Source of the DNA: Aquimixticola soesokkakensis
Lineage (GTDB): Bacteria > Pseudomonadota > Alphaproteobacteria > Rhodobacterales > Rhodobacteraceae
NCBI RefSeq assembly: GCF_900172375.1
Contig: NZ_FWFS01000003.1
Coordinates: 221,055 to 285,054, forward strand
DNA length: 64,000 nucleotides
Direction: 5' to 3'
Shown: piece after piece, positions 1-8,862 of the stretch
Position numbering within the stretch: the stretch's first letter is position 1
How the letters are laid out: every line of letters begins with the position of its first letter
Made by a program: the position numbers and the translations under genes
The notes under the pieces: generated by a model
Database searches by the model: none
Told to the model about the DNA's origin: nothing
Seen by the model: the letters and a program-made list of their open reading frames with translations, nothing else

Positions 1-464
1 GCTCGGCTTTCAGGCTTCCGGGGGTGTCTTTTCCAGCGGCGTGAGAGGGTTTGTACGAGTATTCTGTGGGTCGCGTCGCCCCTTGGACTTTGGCTTCTGC
101 CCGATTTCAAGGCGCTGACACGGGTCACAGTTCGTGTGGCATTTCGCACTGGTGTCATCTGGGTATGACATGGGCCGCATGCGCACATGGGCCTCACATA
201 TTCTCACATGGGCGTCACATCGGGTGCAGCGCGCAGCTTTTCCTCGACAGCCAAAGATCCCCACAGGCCCTACGCCTGTCCCCACCCAACACTCGCCCGC
301 TTTCCCTGCCTCAGGCTGACGCGACTGTTTGCCAATCCGCCACAGTCCGCAACCGCGCGCGCAGCAGCGCCGTGTTTTCCCTGAAAAAAGTTGAATTGCC
401 CCGCGTCAGCCGTCATATCTAGCAGCAGACCGGGCAAACCGGCGGGCAGATATATCGAGGCAGT
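1..464. other. Non-coding upstream region with ACATGGGC repeats
   Basis: I see no convincing gene here; the open frames on both strands have no recognisable domain. The octamer ACATGGGC occurs three times, at 168-175, 185-192 and 206-213, with a fourth near-copy (ACATCGGG) at 217-224. A small perfect hairpin (ACAGGC/GCCTGT) lies at 263-279. The segment probably carries the promoter for the DUF484 gene at 465 and perhaps that of a divergent gene outside the window. The ribosome binding site GAGG sits just before 465. Confidence 0.5.
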
Positions 465-1172
465 ATGACACATCCATCCGCGACTGCGGAGGATCTGCGC
501 GAGCAGATCATCTCCGACCCCGACACGATTCTGGATGACCCGGAAGTGATGCGCGCGCTGGTCGCCGCGAACGAGCGGGTCATGGGCACCAATATTGTCG
601 ATCTGCGCGGCATTGCCATGGAGCGCCTCGAACACCGGCTCGACCGGCTTGAGGACACCCATCGCGGCGTCATCGCGGCCGCCTACGAAAACCTTGCGGG
701 CACCAACCAGATCCACCGCGCGATTCTGGCGCTGATGGAGCCGCTGGATTTCGAAAGCTTTCTATCCACTCTGACCACGGATGTTGCCGGCACGCTGCGC
801 GTCGATGCCATCCGGCTGGTGCTGGAAACCCGCCAGACCGAGGGCACAGCGACGCCCTCGCGCCTTGGCAACGCGCTGATCACGACCGAGACCGGCTTTA
901 TCGACAGCTATCTGACGCTGGGGCGCAATGTGCCGCTGCGTCAGGTCACCCTGCGCCAGGTCACCCCCGACACCGATGCGATCTACGGCGATCTTGCGGG
1001 GGACATCCATTCCGAAGCCTGCCTGCGCCTCAATCTGGGGCCGGGACGTTTGCCGGGAATGCTGGTGATGGGGGCTGAAGACCCGCATCAGTTCAAACCC
1101 ACGCAAGGCACTGATTTGCTCGCCTTTTTCGGCGGTGTTTTCGAGCGCACCATGCGCCGCTGGCTGTCTTGA
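465..1172 (+). CDS. DUF484 family protein
   Basis: A 235-residue cytoplasmic protein of the DUF484 family, whose members have a GAF-like fold and unknown biochemical role. The N-terminal third is helical and acidic (ILDDPEVMRALVAAN), followed by the conserved NIVDLRG segment and a C-terminal GAF-like half. Length is normal for the family. A GAGG motif lies about 5 bases upstream of the ATG. It is followed after 33 bases by xerC on the same strand; the DUF484-xerC pairing is a common arrangement in proteobacteria and suggests one transcript. No signal peptide or membrane segment is visible. Confidence 0.88.
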   Translation: MTHPSATAEDLREQIISDPDTILDDPEVMRALVAANERVMGTNIVDLRGIAMERLEHRLDRLEDTHRGVIAAAYENLAGTNQIHRAILALMEPLDFESFLSTLTTDVAGTLRVDAIRLVLETRQTEGTATPSRLGNALITTETGFIDSYLTLGRNVPLRQVTLRQVTPDTDAIYGDLAGDIHSEACLRLNLGPGRLPGMLVMGAEDPHQFKPTQGTDLLAFFGGVFERTMRRWLS

Positions 1173-1205
1173 CGTGGCGGGTCTGACGCCCTTGGGCCCA
1201 AACGG

Positions 1206-2165
1206 GTGAGCCTTGCGCTGTCCCCTGCCCTGCGCGATGCGCTGTCGCGCTGGCTTGACCACCAGTCGGCTCTGGCGGGCGGCGCACCAAACACAGTGAC
1301 CGCCTATCGCAGCGATGTCACCGGCTGGCTCGCCTTTCTGGGCCAGCATCTGGGGGACAGCTTTGGCGTTGCCCAGCTTGCGACGCTGGGCATCACCGAC
1401 ATGCGCGCCTGGATGGCCCACGAGCGCGGGCGCGGCGTATCGAGCCGCTCGATGGCGCGCGCGCTGTCAGCCGTCAAAAGCTTCACCCGCTGGCTCGCCG
1501 AGCGGGAGGGCTTTGACCCCACGGCAATCCTGTCCACCCGCGCGCCGAAATTTACCCGCAAACTACCGCGTCCCCTGTCGCAAGAGGCCGCGCGCGACCT
1601 GATTTCGACCGTGGAATTGCAAGCCAGCGCGCCATGGATTGCGGCGCGCGACGTGGCGGTCGTGACCCTGCTTTACGGCTGCGGATTGCGGATTTCCGAA
1701 GCGCTGTCGCTCAGCGGCGCGCAGGCCGAGCTTGGCGAGTCGCTGCGCATCACCGGCAAGGGCGGTAAAGAGCGGCTGGTGCCTGTTCTGCCCGCCGCCG
1801 CCCGCGCTGTTGCCGCCTATGTCCGCCTATGTCCGCACCCGCTTTCCCCCGACGCGCCGCTGTTTCGCGGGGTGCGCGGCGGCGCGCTGAACCCGCGCAG
1901 CATCGCCAAAGTGACCGAAGCGGCGCGCCTGCAACTTGGCCTGCCGTCCACCGTCACCCCCCATGCCATGCGCCACAGCTTTGCCACGCATTTGTTGAAT
2001 GCAGGCGGGGACTTGCGCGCCATTCAGGAACTTCTGGGCCATGCGTCCCTGTCAACCACGCAGGCCTATACCGCCGTTGATACCGCCCGCCTTCTGGATG
2101 TCTACGCTGCCGCGCATCCACGCGCGCAATCACGCGCCCAGCCACGCGTGCAGCCACGCCGCTAA
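1206..2165 (+). CDS. xerC: Tyrosine recombinase XerC
   Basis: Site-specific tyrosine recombinase that resolves chromosome dimers at dif together with XerD. The 319-residue protein has an N-terminal SAM-like core-binding domain (about residues 5-95) and a C-terminal catalytic domain. Catalytic signatures visible are the first Arg in CGLRISEALSL, the His-x-x-Arg box HAMRHSFATHLL, the LGHASLSTTQ His and the nucleophilic Tyr just after it (QAYTAV). Translation appears to begin at a GTG codon; the preceding Shine-Dalgarno is weak, so coupling to the upstream DUF484 gene is likely. The C-terminus ends in an Arg/Gln/Ala/Pro tail of low complexity (AQSRAQPRVQPRR), probably disordered. XerD would show a very similar fold; the XerC call rests on the DUF484 neighbour. 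Confidence 0.9.
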   Translation: MSLALSPALRDALSRWLDHQSALAGGAPNTVTAYRSDVTGWLAFLGQHLGDSFGVAQLATLGITDMRAWMAHERGRGVSSRSMARALSAVKSFTRWLAEREGFDPTAILSTRAPKFTRKLPRPLSQEAARDLISTVELQASAPWIAARDVAVVTLLYGCGLRISEALSLSGAQAELGESLRITGKGGKERLVPVLPAAARAVAAYVRLCPHPLSPDAPLFRGVRGGALNPRSIAKVTEAARLQLGLPSTVTPHAMRHSFATHLLNAGGDLRAIQELLGHASLSTTQAYTAVDTARLLDVYAAAHPRAQSRAQPRVQPRR

Positions 2166-2277
2166 GGCCGATCACCGCTTGCTCACGCAATTGGTAATAC
2201 CCTGTTAACACAGGTTAAGGCATGCTGGACCGCGAGAGGGGCCATATGACCCCTCGCACAGTCCACAGGAGCCCCTC

Positions 2278-2463
2278 ATGCACAGAGACCCGCACCTCCC
2301 GATGCCCAACCGCGCGCCTGCGCCACGCCACCCCCCTGTCGAGCAAGACGACTTCCTCGCCCAACTCGACGCCGCCCTTGCGCGCTATGACAGCGACGGG
2401 GACGGGTTGCTAAGCGAGGCGCAATGGCGCTGTGTCGAGATCGCCTTTCAAAACGGCAGGTGA
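2278..2463 (+). CDS. Small EF-hand-like protein
   Basis: A 61-residue protein preceded by a good AGGAG ribosome binding site 5 bases before the ATG, which argues it is real. The N-terminal half is Pro/Arg/His-rich; the C-terminal half contains one EF-hand-like loop, DSDGDGLLSEAQ, flanked by helices (FLAQLDAALARY and WRCVEIAF). Calcium ligands at loop positions 1, 3 and 5 are Asp and position 6 is Gly as in canonical loops, but position 12 is Gln instead of the usual Glu. There is no signal peptide. It sits alone between xerC and the terminator that separates it from ileS. Function unknown; a single-hand calcium-binding or structural mini-protein is an inference. Confidence 0.6.
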   Translation: MHRDPHLPMPNRAPAPRHPPVEQDDFLAQLDAALARYDSDGDGLLSEAQWRCVEIAFQNGR

Positions 2464-2506
2464 CAGGCGCGCCTGCCGATCGCGCGCAGACATAAACGCG
2501 CAGACA

Positions 2507-2536
2507 CAAAAAAGGGCGCCTTTCAGCGCCCCTTTC
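2507..2536. terminator. Bidirectional hairpin terminator
   Basis: GGGCGC (2514-2519) pairs with GCGCCC (2526-2531) around a CTTTCA loop, with A-run upstream and TTT downstream, so it can act on both strands between the convergent small EF-hand gene and ileS. Confidence 0.65.
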
Positions 2537-2566
2537 CCGGCCTCTCGCCTTTCCCGGCCTCTCGCC
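2533..2566. repeat. 17-bp perfect tandem duplication
   Basis: TTTCCCGGCCTCTCGCC is present twice head-to-tail at 2533-2549 and 2550-2566, immediately before the ileS stop codon. It looks like a slippage duplication in the 3' untranslated region. Confidence 0.85.
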
Positions 2567-2572
2567 TAGCGA

Positions 2573-5494
2573 TCAGGCAAGGGCTTCATCGCAGCGCCCG
2601 CAGACGCCTGCGTGGCTGTGGCTGCCGACATCGGGCAGGATTTTCCAGCAGCGCTGGCATTTGTCCCCTTCAGCCGTTTCAAACACGACAGCGACGCCCT
2701 CGACTTCGGGCAGGCGGAAGGCTTCGGCAGGGGCCGCGTCCCCCGTCAGCGCGACCGCCGATGTGATGCACAGATCGTCAAACGGCACCGAGGCCAAGGT
2801 TGCCAGCAGCGCCGCATCGCTCACATGGACCACGGGTGCGGCCTCCAGCGAAGCCCCGATCACCTTGTCGCGGCGCTGGATTTCCAGCGCGGCTGTGACC
2901 ACGCGCCGCGCGCGGCGAATGCCCGCCCATTTCGCAGCGAGTGCTTCGTTTTTCCACGCCGCAGGGGTTGCGGGGAAATCGGTGAGGTGGACAGAGGCGT
3001 CCTCGGCGGGGAAGCGTTCCAGCCAGACTTCTTCCATCGTGAAGACAAGGATCGGCGCAAGCCAGCTGGTGAGGCGGTGGAACAGCAGGTCCAGAACCGT
3101 CAACGCCGCGCGCCGTTCCAGCGTATCGCCATCGCAGTACAGCGCATCCTTGCGCACATCGAAGTAGAAGGACGACAGATCGACCGTGGCAAAGTTGAAA
3201 ATCGCCGTCCAGACGGAGGAGAATTCAAAGTTGCGATAGCCCGCCTGCACGGTCTCGTCGAGCTGCGCCAAGCGGTGCAGCACCCATTGCTCAAGCTCGG
3301 GCATGTCAGCCGCATCGACCCGCATCTCTTCGGTGAAATCGCCCAAAGAGCCAAGCATGTAGCGCATGGTGTTGCGCAAGCGGCGATAGCTGTCGGCCAC
3401 CCCTTTGAGGATCTCCGGCCCGATCCGCTGGTCGGCGGTGTAATCGGCCTGCGCCACCCAAAGCCGCAAGATATCGGCCCCATATTGTTTGACGATGGTT
3501 TCGGGCACGATGGTGTTGCCAAGGGATTTGGACATTTTCATGCCCTTCTCATCCAGCGTAAACCCGTGTGTCACCACGTTTTTATAGGGCGCGCGCCCTT
3601 TGGTTCCACAGGCTTGCAACAGCGAGGAATGGAACCAGCCGCGGTGCTGGTCCGTGCCCTCGAGATAGACATCCGCGATCCCGTCGGGCGCGCCGTCTTC
3701 GCGGTCGCGCAGCACGAACGCATGGGTCGAGCCGGAGTCAAACCACACGTCGAGCACGTCGAACACCTGATCGTAGGCATCCGGATCGACGATCCCGTCG
3801 AGCATCTTTTCCTTGAAGCCCGCAGTGTACCAGACATCCGCGCCTTCCGCCTCGAAGGCGGCCTTGATACGGGCGTTCAATTCGGCGTTCTTCAGCAAGA
3901 AATCCGCATCGCTCGGCAGCAGACCCTTTTTGGTAAAGCAGGTCAGCGGCACGCCCCATGCGCGTTGGCGCGACAAAACCCAATCGGGACGCGATTCGAT
4001 CATCGAATACAGACGGTTGCGCCCCGTGACCGGCGTCCATTTCACCAGCTCGTCGATCGAGGTCAGCGCCCGTTTGCGGATCGTATCGCCATAGGTGGAC
4101 AGATCGTCCTCCAGCGGGCGATCCACGGCCGCAAACCACTGCGGCGTGTTGCGAAAGATGATGGGCGCTTTGGAGCGCCACGAATGGGGATAGCTGTGCT
4201 TGACTTGCCCGCGCGCGATGATGCCGCCCGCTTCGACCAGCTTGGCGATGACGGCGCTGTTCGCTTTGCCTTCTTTGCCCTTGTGATCGAACACGCGCTG
4301 CCCTGCAAAGAACGGCACATGCGCGAGAAATTCGCTTTCCTCGCCCACGTTGTGGGTCATGCGGTCGATCCAGTTGCGTTTGACGAAACACTCGTAGTCG
4401 TCGGCCCCGTGGCTCGGCGCGGTATGCACAAAGCCCGTGCCCGCATCGTCGGTCACATGGTCGCCGTCGATCATCGGCACGTCGTAGTCCCAGAACCCTT
4501 CCGCACCATCCAGCCCCGCAAAGGGGTGCTTGAGCGTCAGCGCCGCCAGTTCGTCGGCGCTAACGTCGCGCAGACGGGTGAATTCGGTAACGCGCGCCTT
4601 CCCAAGCGCCTCTTCGGCCAGCGTATCGGCAAAGATGTAGGTCTCGCCCGCCGCGGTCCAGCTTTCGTCCTGCGTGGCGTCCACGCGGAAAAGACCGTAG
4701 GAAATCTTGGGGTTATAAGCCACGGCCTTGTTCGAGGGGATCGTCCACGGGGTGGTGGTCCAGATCACCACGCGGGCCTGCGCCAGATCACCTTCAGCGC
4801 CGGATTGCGCCGCAAACGGCACCCAGATCGTGTGGGATTTGTGGTCGTGGTATTCGATTTCGGCCTCGGCGAGCGCGGTCTTTTCGACCGGCGACCACAT
4901 GACGGGTTTGGACCCCTGATAGAGCGCGCCGTTCATCAGGAAGGTCATGAATTCCTCGGCGATCACCGCTTCGGCGTGGTAATCCATCGTCAGATAGGGG
5001 TTTTCCCAGTTGCCCGTGATCCCGAGGCGCTTGAATTCGCCGCGCTGGATGTCGACCCAGCCTTCGGCAAATTTACGGCATTCCTGACGGAAATCGATGA
5101 CCGGAACCTCGTCCTTATCCTTGCCCTTGGCGCGGTATTGTTCCTCGATCTTCCACTCGATGGGCAGACCGTGGCAATCCCAACCGGGGATGTAGCGCGC
5201 ATCAAAGCCCATCATCTGATGGCTGCGCACGACCATATCCTTGATCGTTTTGTTCAACGCGTGACCGATGTGCAAATGCCCGTTTGCATATGGGGGGCCA
5301 TCGTGCAGAACGAAGGGCGTGCGCGTGCCCGCAGTGCTGCGCAGCTTGTTGTAAACGCCAAGCTTTTCCCACCGCGCCAGCCATTCCGGTTCGCGTTTGG
5401 GCAGGCCCGCGCGCATCGGAAAATCGGTCTGCGGCAGGTTGAGGGTGGTTTTGTAATCGGGGGTATCGGACGGGGCGGTGGTGTCGTTGGACAT
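2573..5494 (-). CDS. ileS: Isoleucyl-tRNA synthetase
   Basis: Class I aminoacyl-tRNA synthetase charging tRNA-Ile, cytoplasmic, about 973 residues. The HIGH signature appears as HLHIGHALNK and the KMSKS loop as MKMSKSLGN, with the CP1 editing domain between them and an anticodon-binding domain after. The C-terminus carries a zinc finger (CQRCW and CGRCDEAL). The frame remains open to 5521, but the ATG at 5494 (MSNDTTAPS) gives the start usual for alphaproteobacterial IleS; neither start has a strong Shine-Dalgarno. Transcribed alone on the minus strand and separated by hairpins from neighbours. This is a single-copy essential gene with nothing unusual in its motifs. Confidence 0.96.
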   Translation of the reverse strand: MSNDTTAPSDTPDYKTTLNLPQTDFPMRAGLPKREPEWLARWEKLGVYNKLRSTAGTRTPFVLHDGPPYANGHLHIGHALNKTIKDMVVRSHQMMGFDARYIPGWDCHGLPIEWKIEEQYRAKGKDKDEVPVIDFRQECRKFAEGWVDIQRGEFKRLGITGNWENPYLTMDYHAEAVIAEEFMTFLMNGALYQGSKPVMWSPVEKTALAEAEIEYHDHKSHTIWVPFAAQSGAEGDLAQARVVIWTTTPWTIPSNKAVAYNPKISYGLFRVDATQDESWTAAGETYIFADTLAEEALGKARVTEFTRLRDVSADELAALTLKHPFAGLDGAEGFWDYDVPMIDGDHVTDDAGTGFVHTAPSHGADDYECFVKRNWIDRMTHNVGEESEFLAHVPFFAGQRVFDHKGKEGKANSAVIAKLVEAGGIIARGQVKHSYPHSWRSKAPIIFRNTPQWFAAVDRPLEDDLSTYGDTIRKRALTSIDELVKWTPVTGRNRLYSMIESRPDWVLSRQRAWGVPLTCFTKKGLLPSDADFLLKNAELNARIKAAFEAEGADVWYTAGFKEKMLDGIVDPDAYDQVFDVLDVWFDSGSTHAFVLRDREDGAPDGIADVYLEGTDQHRGWFHSSLLQACGTKGRAPYKNVVTHGFTLDEKGMKMSKSLGNTIVPETIVKQYGADILRLWVAQADYTADQRIGPEILKGVADSYRRLRNTMRYMLGSLGDFTEEMRVDAADMPELEQWVLHRLAQLDETVQAGYRNFEFSSVWTAIFNFATVDLSSFYFDVRKDALYCDGDTLERRAALTVLDLLFHRLTSWLAPILVFTMEEVWLERFPAEDASVHLTDFPATPAAWKNEALAAKWAGIRRARRVVTAALEIQRRDKVIGASLEAAPVVHVSDAALLATLASVPFDDLCITSAVALTGDAAPAEAFRLPEVEGVAVVFETAEGDKCQRCWKILPDVGSHSHAGVCGRCDEALA

Positions 5495-5926
5495 GTGGTT
5501 TTCCGGTCTGGGAGGGGTCATTCAGGAACGAGGGGCGGCGCGGTCTTCCATGCGCCTTGTCCCGGCAGCTCAGTATCAGAGCGCCGGGCTGCTAATTCGA
5601 ATGATAATCGCAAAAGCACGGTCCATGCGCGCCTTATAGGCGCTGCGCGAAGGGCGGTAAACCCGCCAAAATAACGCCCCTTGCCCCGCCGCCGTCCCTT
5701 GCCGCCGTTCCCCGCGCAAGGCGCAAAAAAGGGACACGCAGCGCGCATCCCTTTTTCACAGTCTGGCAAGGCGGGCGGGCTTTGGACCCGGGACCGGTCA
5801 AACGGGCCGCTATCTGGCTGGTTATCTGGCGCGCACCCAGCGGGGCTGGCGAGAGGACGGGCGAGAGAGCGCGGGCGAAACGGCACGCAGGGCTTTGGTC
5901 AAAGCCGCAGCTGGCGGGCCGGGTGG
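5495..5926. other. Intergenic region upstream of ileS
   Basis: No supported gene. An AT-rich patch around 5591-5610 (TAATTCGAATGATAATCG) stands out from the GC-rich surroundings and likely belongs to the ileS promoter. A hairpin with AAAAAGGGA (5726-5734) pairing TCCCTTTTT (5748-5756) looks like a bidirectional terminator that would stop transcripts coming from the small gene at 5927-6109. Long open frames crossing the region have no recognisable domain and atypical composition. Confidence 0.5.
5726..5756. terminator. Bidirectional terminator hairpin
   Basis: Nine-base arms AAAAAGGGA and TCCCTTTTT flank a 13-base GC-rich loop, giving an A-tract and a T-tract on either strand. Confidence 0.6.
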
Positions 5927-6109
5927 TTAGTGTTTGGTCGGCTCGTCCGAAAAGTGGCCACACCAGTCGGTGTCGCTGACAACGGGCCAAACGCCGCGCT
6001 TTTCTTCTTCGGTCAGGAAAACGGGCGGGTTGAACCGGCACAGGCCAGCGTGGTCGATTTTCGCGGCGGCGGTTTCAAAGAAGGCGCAGGATTTGCAAGC
6101 GGTGGTCAT
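5927..6109 (-). CDS. Small conserved-type Cys protein
   Basis: A 60-residue cytoplasmic protein with four cysteines: CKSC near the N-terminus, LCRFNPP in the middle and WCGHF near the C-terminus. The C-x2-C...C...C pattern suggests a metal-binding (zinc or iron-sulphur) miniature fold. The ATG at 6109 has a strong GGAGAG ribosome binding site; the longer open frame upstream lacks one. It stands alone on the minus strand between ycjF and ileS with AT-rich DNA upstream (about 6230-6300). I do not recognise a named family and infer only metal binding. Confidence 0.65.
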   Translation of the reverse strand: MTTACKSCAFFETAAAKIDHAGLCRFNPPVFLTEEEKRGVWPVVSDTDWCGHFSDEPTKH

Positions 6110-6335
6110 AACATCTCTCCGGTTTGGGAAGGCCGAGTGTCTCGGGCATCTAGGTCGGTGGATGGCTGGGCGCATGCGCTTGGCTGTCTGCCTTTTACCC
6201 GTCAAGACATAGCGCGGCGCAGAGCAGAGTTCAAGAAATTTATGCAATTAAATCAGATACTTGACTATTTTACTCGTTAATAAAAACACTCAGGAATTGC
6301 CATGTTGCGCCGACAAAATCACTCGGATTTGATGC

Positions 6336-7355
6336 CTACTGCGCGGCGCGGTCGAACAGGCCGGTCATGGAGCGGCTCAAGATGCCCGAAACGCTGGGCT
6401 TTTTGGCCGCAACAAAGGGCAACGGGCGGCAGACCTCGATCGCGGCCACGCCAACGCGCGCGGTCAGCGCCCCGTTGATGGCGCCCTCGCCAAAGCGGCG
6501 GGACACTTTGGCCAGCATCGTCCCCCCCGCAACCGAGTGGATCAGATCGTCGCCCACGGCCACAGCCCCCGTCGCCACCAGATGCGTGAGCACGGATTTC
6601 GTCACCCGCCACGAGCCCAAAGTGCCCGAGCGACCGCCGTAGATTTCCGCGATTCGCCGGATCATGCGCAGGTTGGCGGTCAGCGCGGTGAACACATCCG
6701 CCAGAGCGATGGGCACAAGCGCGGTAACGGCGGCCACCTGGCGCGCCGCGCCTTCGACCTCGCGCGTCGCGGCGGCATCGAGGGGCGACAGCATCGTGTC
6801 CTCCGCAAGGCCAAGCAACCCGTCGGCATCAAACACCTCGGCCTCGCGTTCGCCAAACCGCGCAACGCCCCATTTAAGTGCCTCACGCCCGCCGTACATC
6901 GTCGTCAGCCGTTTGGTCACGGCGCGCGCCGCAGTCAGGTCGTGGGTCTGTGCGGCGGCAAGGGCTGCGCGATGCACCCCGTCCAGCCGCTTGAGCCGCG
7001 CGAAAGCCGCCAGTTCCTTTAGCGCAACCCCCAGACAAACCGCAACGAAGGCGGCGACCAGCGCCAGCGCGCCAAAGCCAAGCCAGCGGTTCTGCGCGAT
7101 CAGCCCCAGCACGAATTCATAGGCCGCAATCCCCAGCACAAAGGTGAACAGCGCAAAGAACAACCGCCAGAACCAGCGCGCCAAAGCCGACGGCTTGCGG
7201 GCGGCCAGCACCGCCACGCGCGCCATCGCGGCCCTCTGGCCCAAAGGCGCGATATCGGGCACGGGGGCCGCAGTGGCAGGGGTTTCAAGCGGGGCTTCGT
7301 CCAGTTCGAACAGGCGGGGGCCGGATTTGGGCGCTTTTGGCGTCTCGTCGCTCAC
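6336..7355 (-). CDS. ycjF: YcjF/DUF697-type membrane protein (TIGR01620)
   Basis: A 339-residue inner-membrane protein of the YcjF/TIGR01620 family. It has a Pro-rich cytoplasmic N-terminus, two adjacent transmembrane segments at about residues 61-82 and 92-112, and a long C-terminal DUF697-like domain with the typical MYGGR and AEIYGGRSG segments. It overlaps the upstream ycjX gene by four bases (ATGA), so the two are translationally coupled, as in many proteobacteria. The pair is usually stress-associated, but the biochemical role is not established. Length and architecture are normal. Confidence 0.88.
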   Translation of the reverse strand: MSDETPKAPKSGPRLFELDEAPLETPATAAPVPDIAPLGQRAAMARVAVLAARKPSALARWFWRLFFALFTFVLGIAAYEFVLGLIAQNRWLGFGALALVAAFVAVCLGVALKELAAFARLKRLDGVHRAALAAAQTHDLTAARAVTKRLTTMYGGREALKWGVARFGEREAEVFDADGLLGLAEDTMLSPLDAAATREVEGAARQVAAVTALVPIALADVFTALTANLRMIRRIAEIYGGRSGTLGSWRVTKSVLTHLVATGAVAVGDDLIHSVAGGTMLAKVSRRFGEGAINGALTARVGVAAIEVCRPLPFVAAKKPSVSGILSRSMTGLFDRAAQ

Positions 7356-8755
7356 AATTTGTCTCCGATCAGGAATTGCGCCGCGCGGTCAAGGCGGATG
7401 TGTGGCGGCCCCTCCCCCGGCTTCAGGGTCAGCTTTGCAGGCTCGAAGCGCATGATTTCGTAATCTCCGTCCAGCCAGTCTTGTGCGCCGGCGCGCGCGG
7501 GCGAGAGAATATGCGCCGGATCGCTTGGCAACTCGCCGGCATAAAACGCCGCCTGTTTGCCGCTGGGCAAGCGCCCCGACACACAGTCGAGGTCCCTGCC
7601 CTCATGGGGCATTTGCGTTTCCACCGTGGCGCGGATCGCCGCCAGAGACATGGCTTGGGTTTTGGCCCCCGCAAAATCCGCGCGGTCGCGCGCATCGCGC
7701 AGCAACGCCTCCATGATGGCCGTCAATTTCGGATGCTGGGTGTGGTGGATGTGGTCGGCCTTGGTGGCGGCAAAGAGAATGCGCTCGACTTTCTTGCCGC
7801 TCAAAAGCTGGCTGAGGAAGCGATTGCGACCCGGACGAAAGGCCCCCAAAATATCGGCCATCACCTGGCGCAGGTCCTCGACCGCCTTTGGTCCGGCGTG
7901 GATCGCGCCCAAAGCATCCACCAGCACGACCTGACGGTCGATCCGCGCGAAATGGTCGCGAAAGAACGGTTTGACGACTTTGGTTTTATAAGCCTCGAAA
8001 CGGCGTTCGAATTCGCGCGCAAGCGACCCGCGCGGGGCTTCGCCCGGTGGAAGCGGCGCAAAGGTCAGCGCGGGCGATCCGGCCATTTCGCCGGGCAAGA
8101 GGAACCGCCCCGGCGTGCAGTCGGAATACCCCGCTTCGCGCGCCCCGACCAGCGAGGCCGCGAAACTGTCGGCAAGGGATCTGGCCCGCGGCTCGTCGTG
8201 GCGCTCGGTGCCGTCGACGGTTTCGAGCGCCGACAAAAATTCCTGCGCATGGCCGCGCGATTTGGCCCGCGCGAGGGCATCTTGCGACCAGTCGGCGTAG
8301 GATTTATCCATCAGCGCCAGATCCAGCAGCCATTCCCCGGGATAATCCACGATATCCAGATGCACCCTGCGCGGACCGCTCACCGCCCCCAACAGCCCCG
8401 TGGGCTGGACGCGAAACGACAGGCGCAACTGGCTGACGGCGCGGGTGCTGTCGGGCCAATGCGGATCGGGGGCGCTCAAGGCCGCAAGGTGGGTTTCGAA
8501 TTCGAAACGGGGCACCGTGTCGTCGGGTTGGGGTTGCAGATAGGCGGCCGTAATCGCTGCCGAAGGGCCGAATTGCGGCATGCGCCCGCGATCCAGCAGA
8601 TTGGCGACAAGCGAGGTGATGAACACCGTCTTGCCCGCACGGCTCAGCCCTGTGACCCCGATGCGGATCACCGGTTCAAACAGCGCCTCGCGGGTGGTGT
8701 CCCCCACGGCTTCGACGCTGCGGGTAAGACGCTGTGCAATATCGTTGAGGATCAA
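7352..8755 (-). CDS. ycjX: YcjX-like P-loop GTPase (DUF463)
   Basis: A 467-residue predicted GTPase of the YcjX/DUF463 family. The P-loop is GLSRAGKTVF at about residue 35, followed by family-typical stretches such as DIVDYPGEWLLDL (Walker-B-like) and LVDALGAIHAG. There is no membrane segment; it probably acts at the membrane through its partner YcjF encoded immediately downstream with a four-base overlap. In gammaproteobacteria the pair belongs to the phage-shock/envelope-stress regulon, but no psp gene is present here. The gene is divergent from truA, with about 100 bases between the two starts. Confidence 0.9.
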   Translation of the reverse strand: MILNDIAQRLTRSVEAVGDTTREALFEPVIRIGVTGLSRAGKTVFITSLVANLLDRGRMPQFGPSAAITAAYLQPQPDDTVPRFEFETHLAALSAPDPHWPDSTRAVSQLRLSFRVQPTGLLGAVSGPRRVHLDIVDYPGEWLLDLALMDKSYADWSQDALARAKSRGHAQEFLSALETVDGTERHDEPRARSLADSFAASLVGAREAGYSDCTPGRFLLPGEMAGSPALTFAPLPPGEAPRGSLAREFERRFEAYKTKVVKPFFRDHFARIDRQVVLVDALGAIHAGPKAVEDLRQVMADILGAFRPGRNRFLSQLLSGKKVERILFAATKADHIHHTQHPKLTAIMEALLRDARDRADFAGAKTQAMSLAAIRATVETQMPHEGRDLDCVSGRLPSGKQAAFYAGELPSDPAHILSPARAGAQDWLDGDYEIMRFEPAKLTLKPGEGPPHIRLDRAAQFLIGDKL

Positions 8756-8862
8756 AACCCTGTCCCTTTTTACCTGTTGCCTCCAACATAAGCAGCGCCG
8801 CGTGCGGTTGAAAGGGTGCTCCCCACTGGACGCGGCGCGCTGCTGTGGGCTATCTGCTGCCC

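Noticed and set aside
2205..2218. CtrA-like TTAA-N-TTAA site
   Set aside because: The spacer is six bases rather than the seven of the CtrA consensus, and neighbouring genes are not cell-cycle genes.
5591..5610. Fur-like box before ileS
   Set aside because: The AT-rich stretch shares only part of the Fur consensus and ileS is not a usual iron-regulated gene; treated as promoter DNA.
2612..5674. 1020-codon open frame on the plus strand
   Set aside because: It is antisense to ileS; Arg/Gly/His-rich translation with no domain. Long antisense frames are expected in GC-rich DNA.
5634..6041. Minus-strand open frame upstream of ileS
   Set aside because: No ribosome binding site, no domain, overlaps the small four-Cys gene in another frame.
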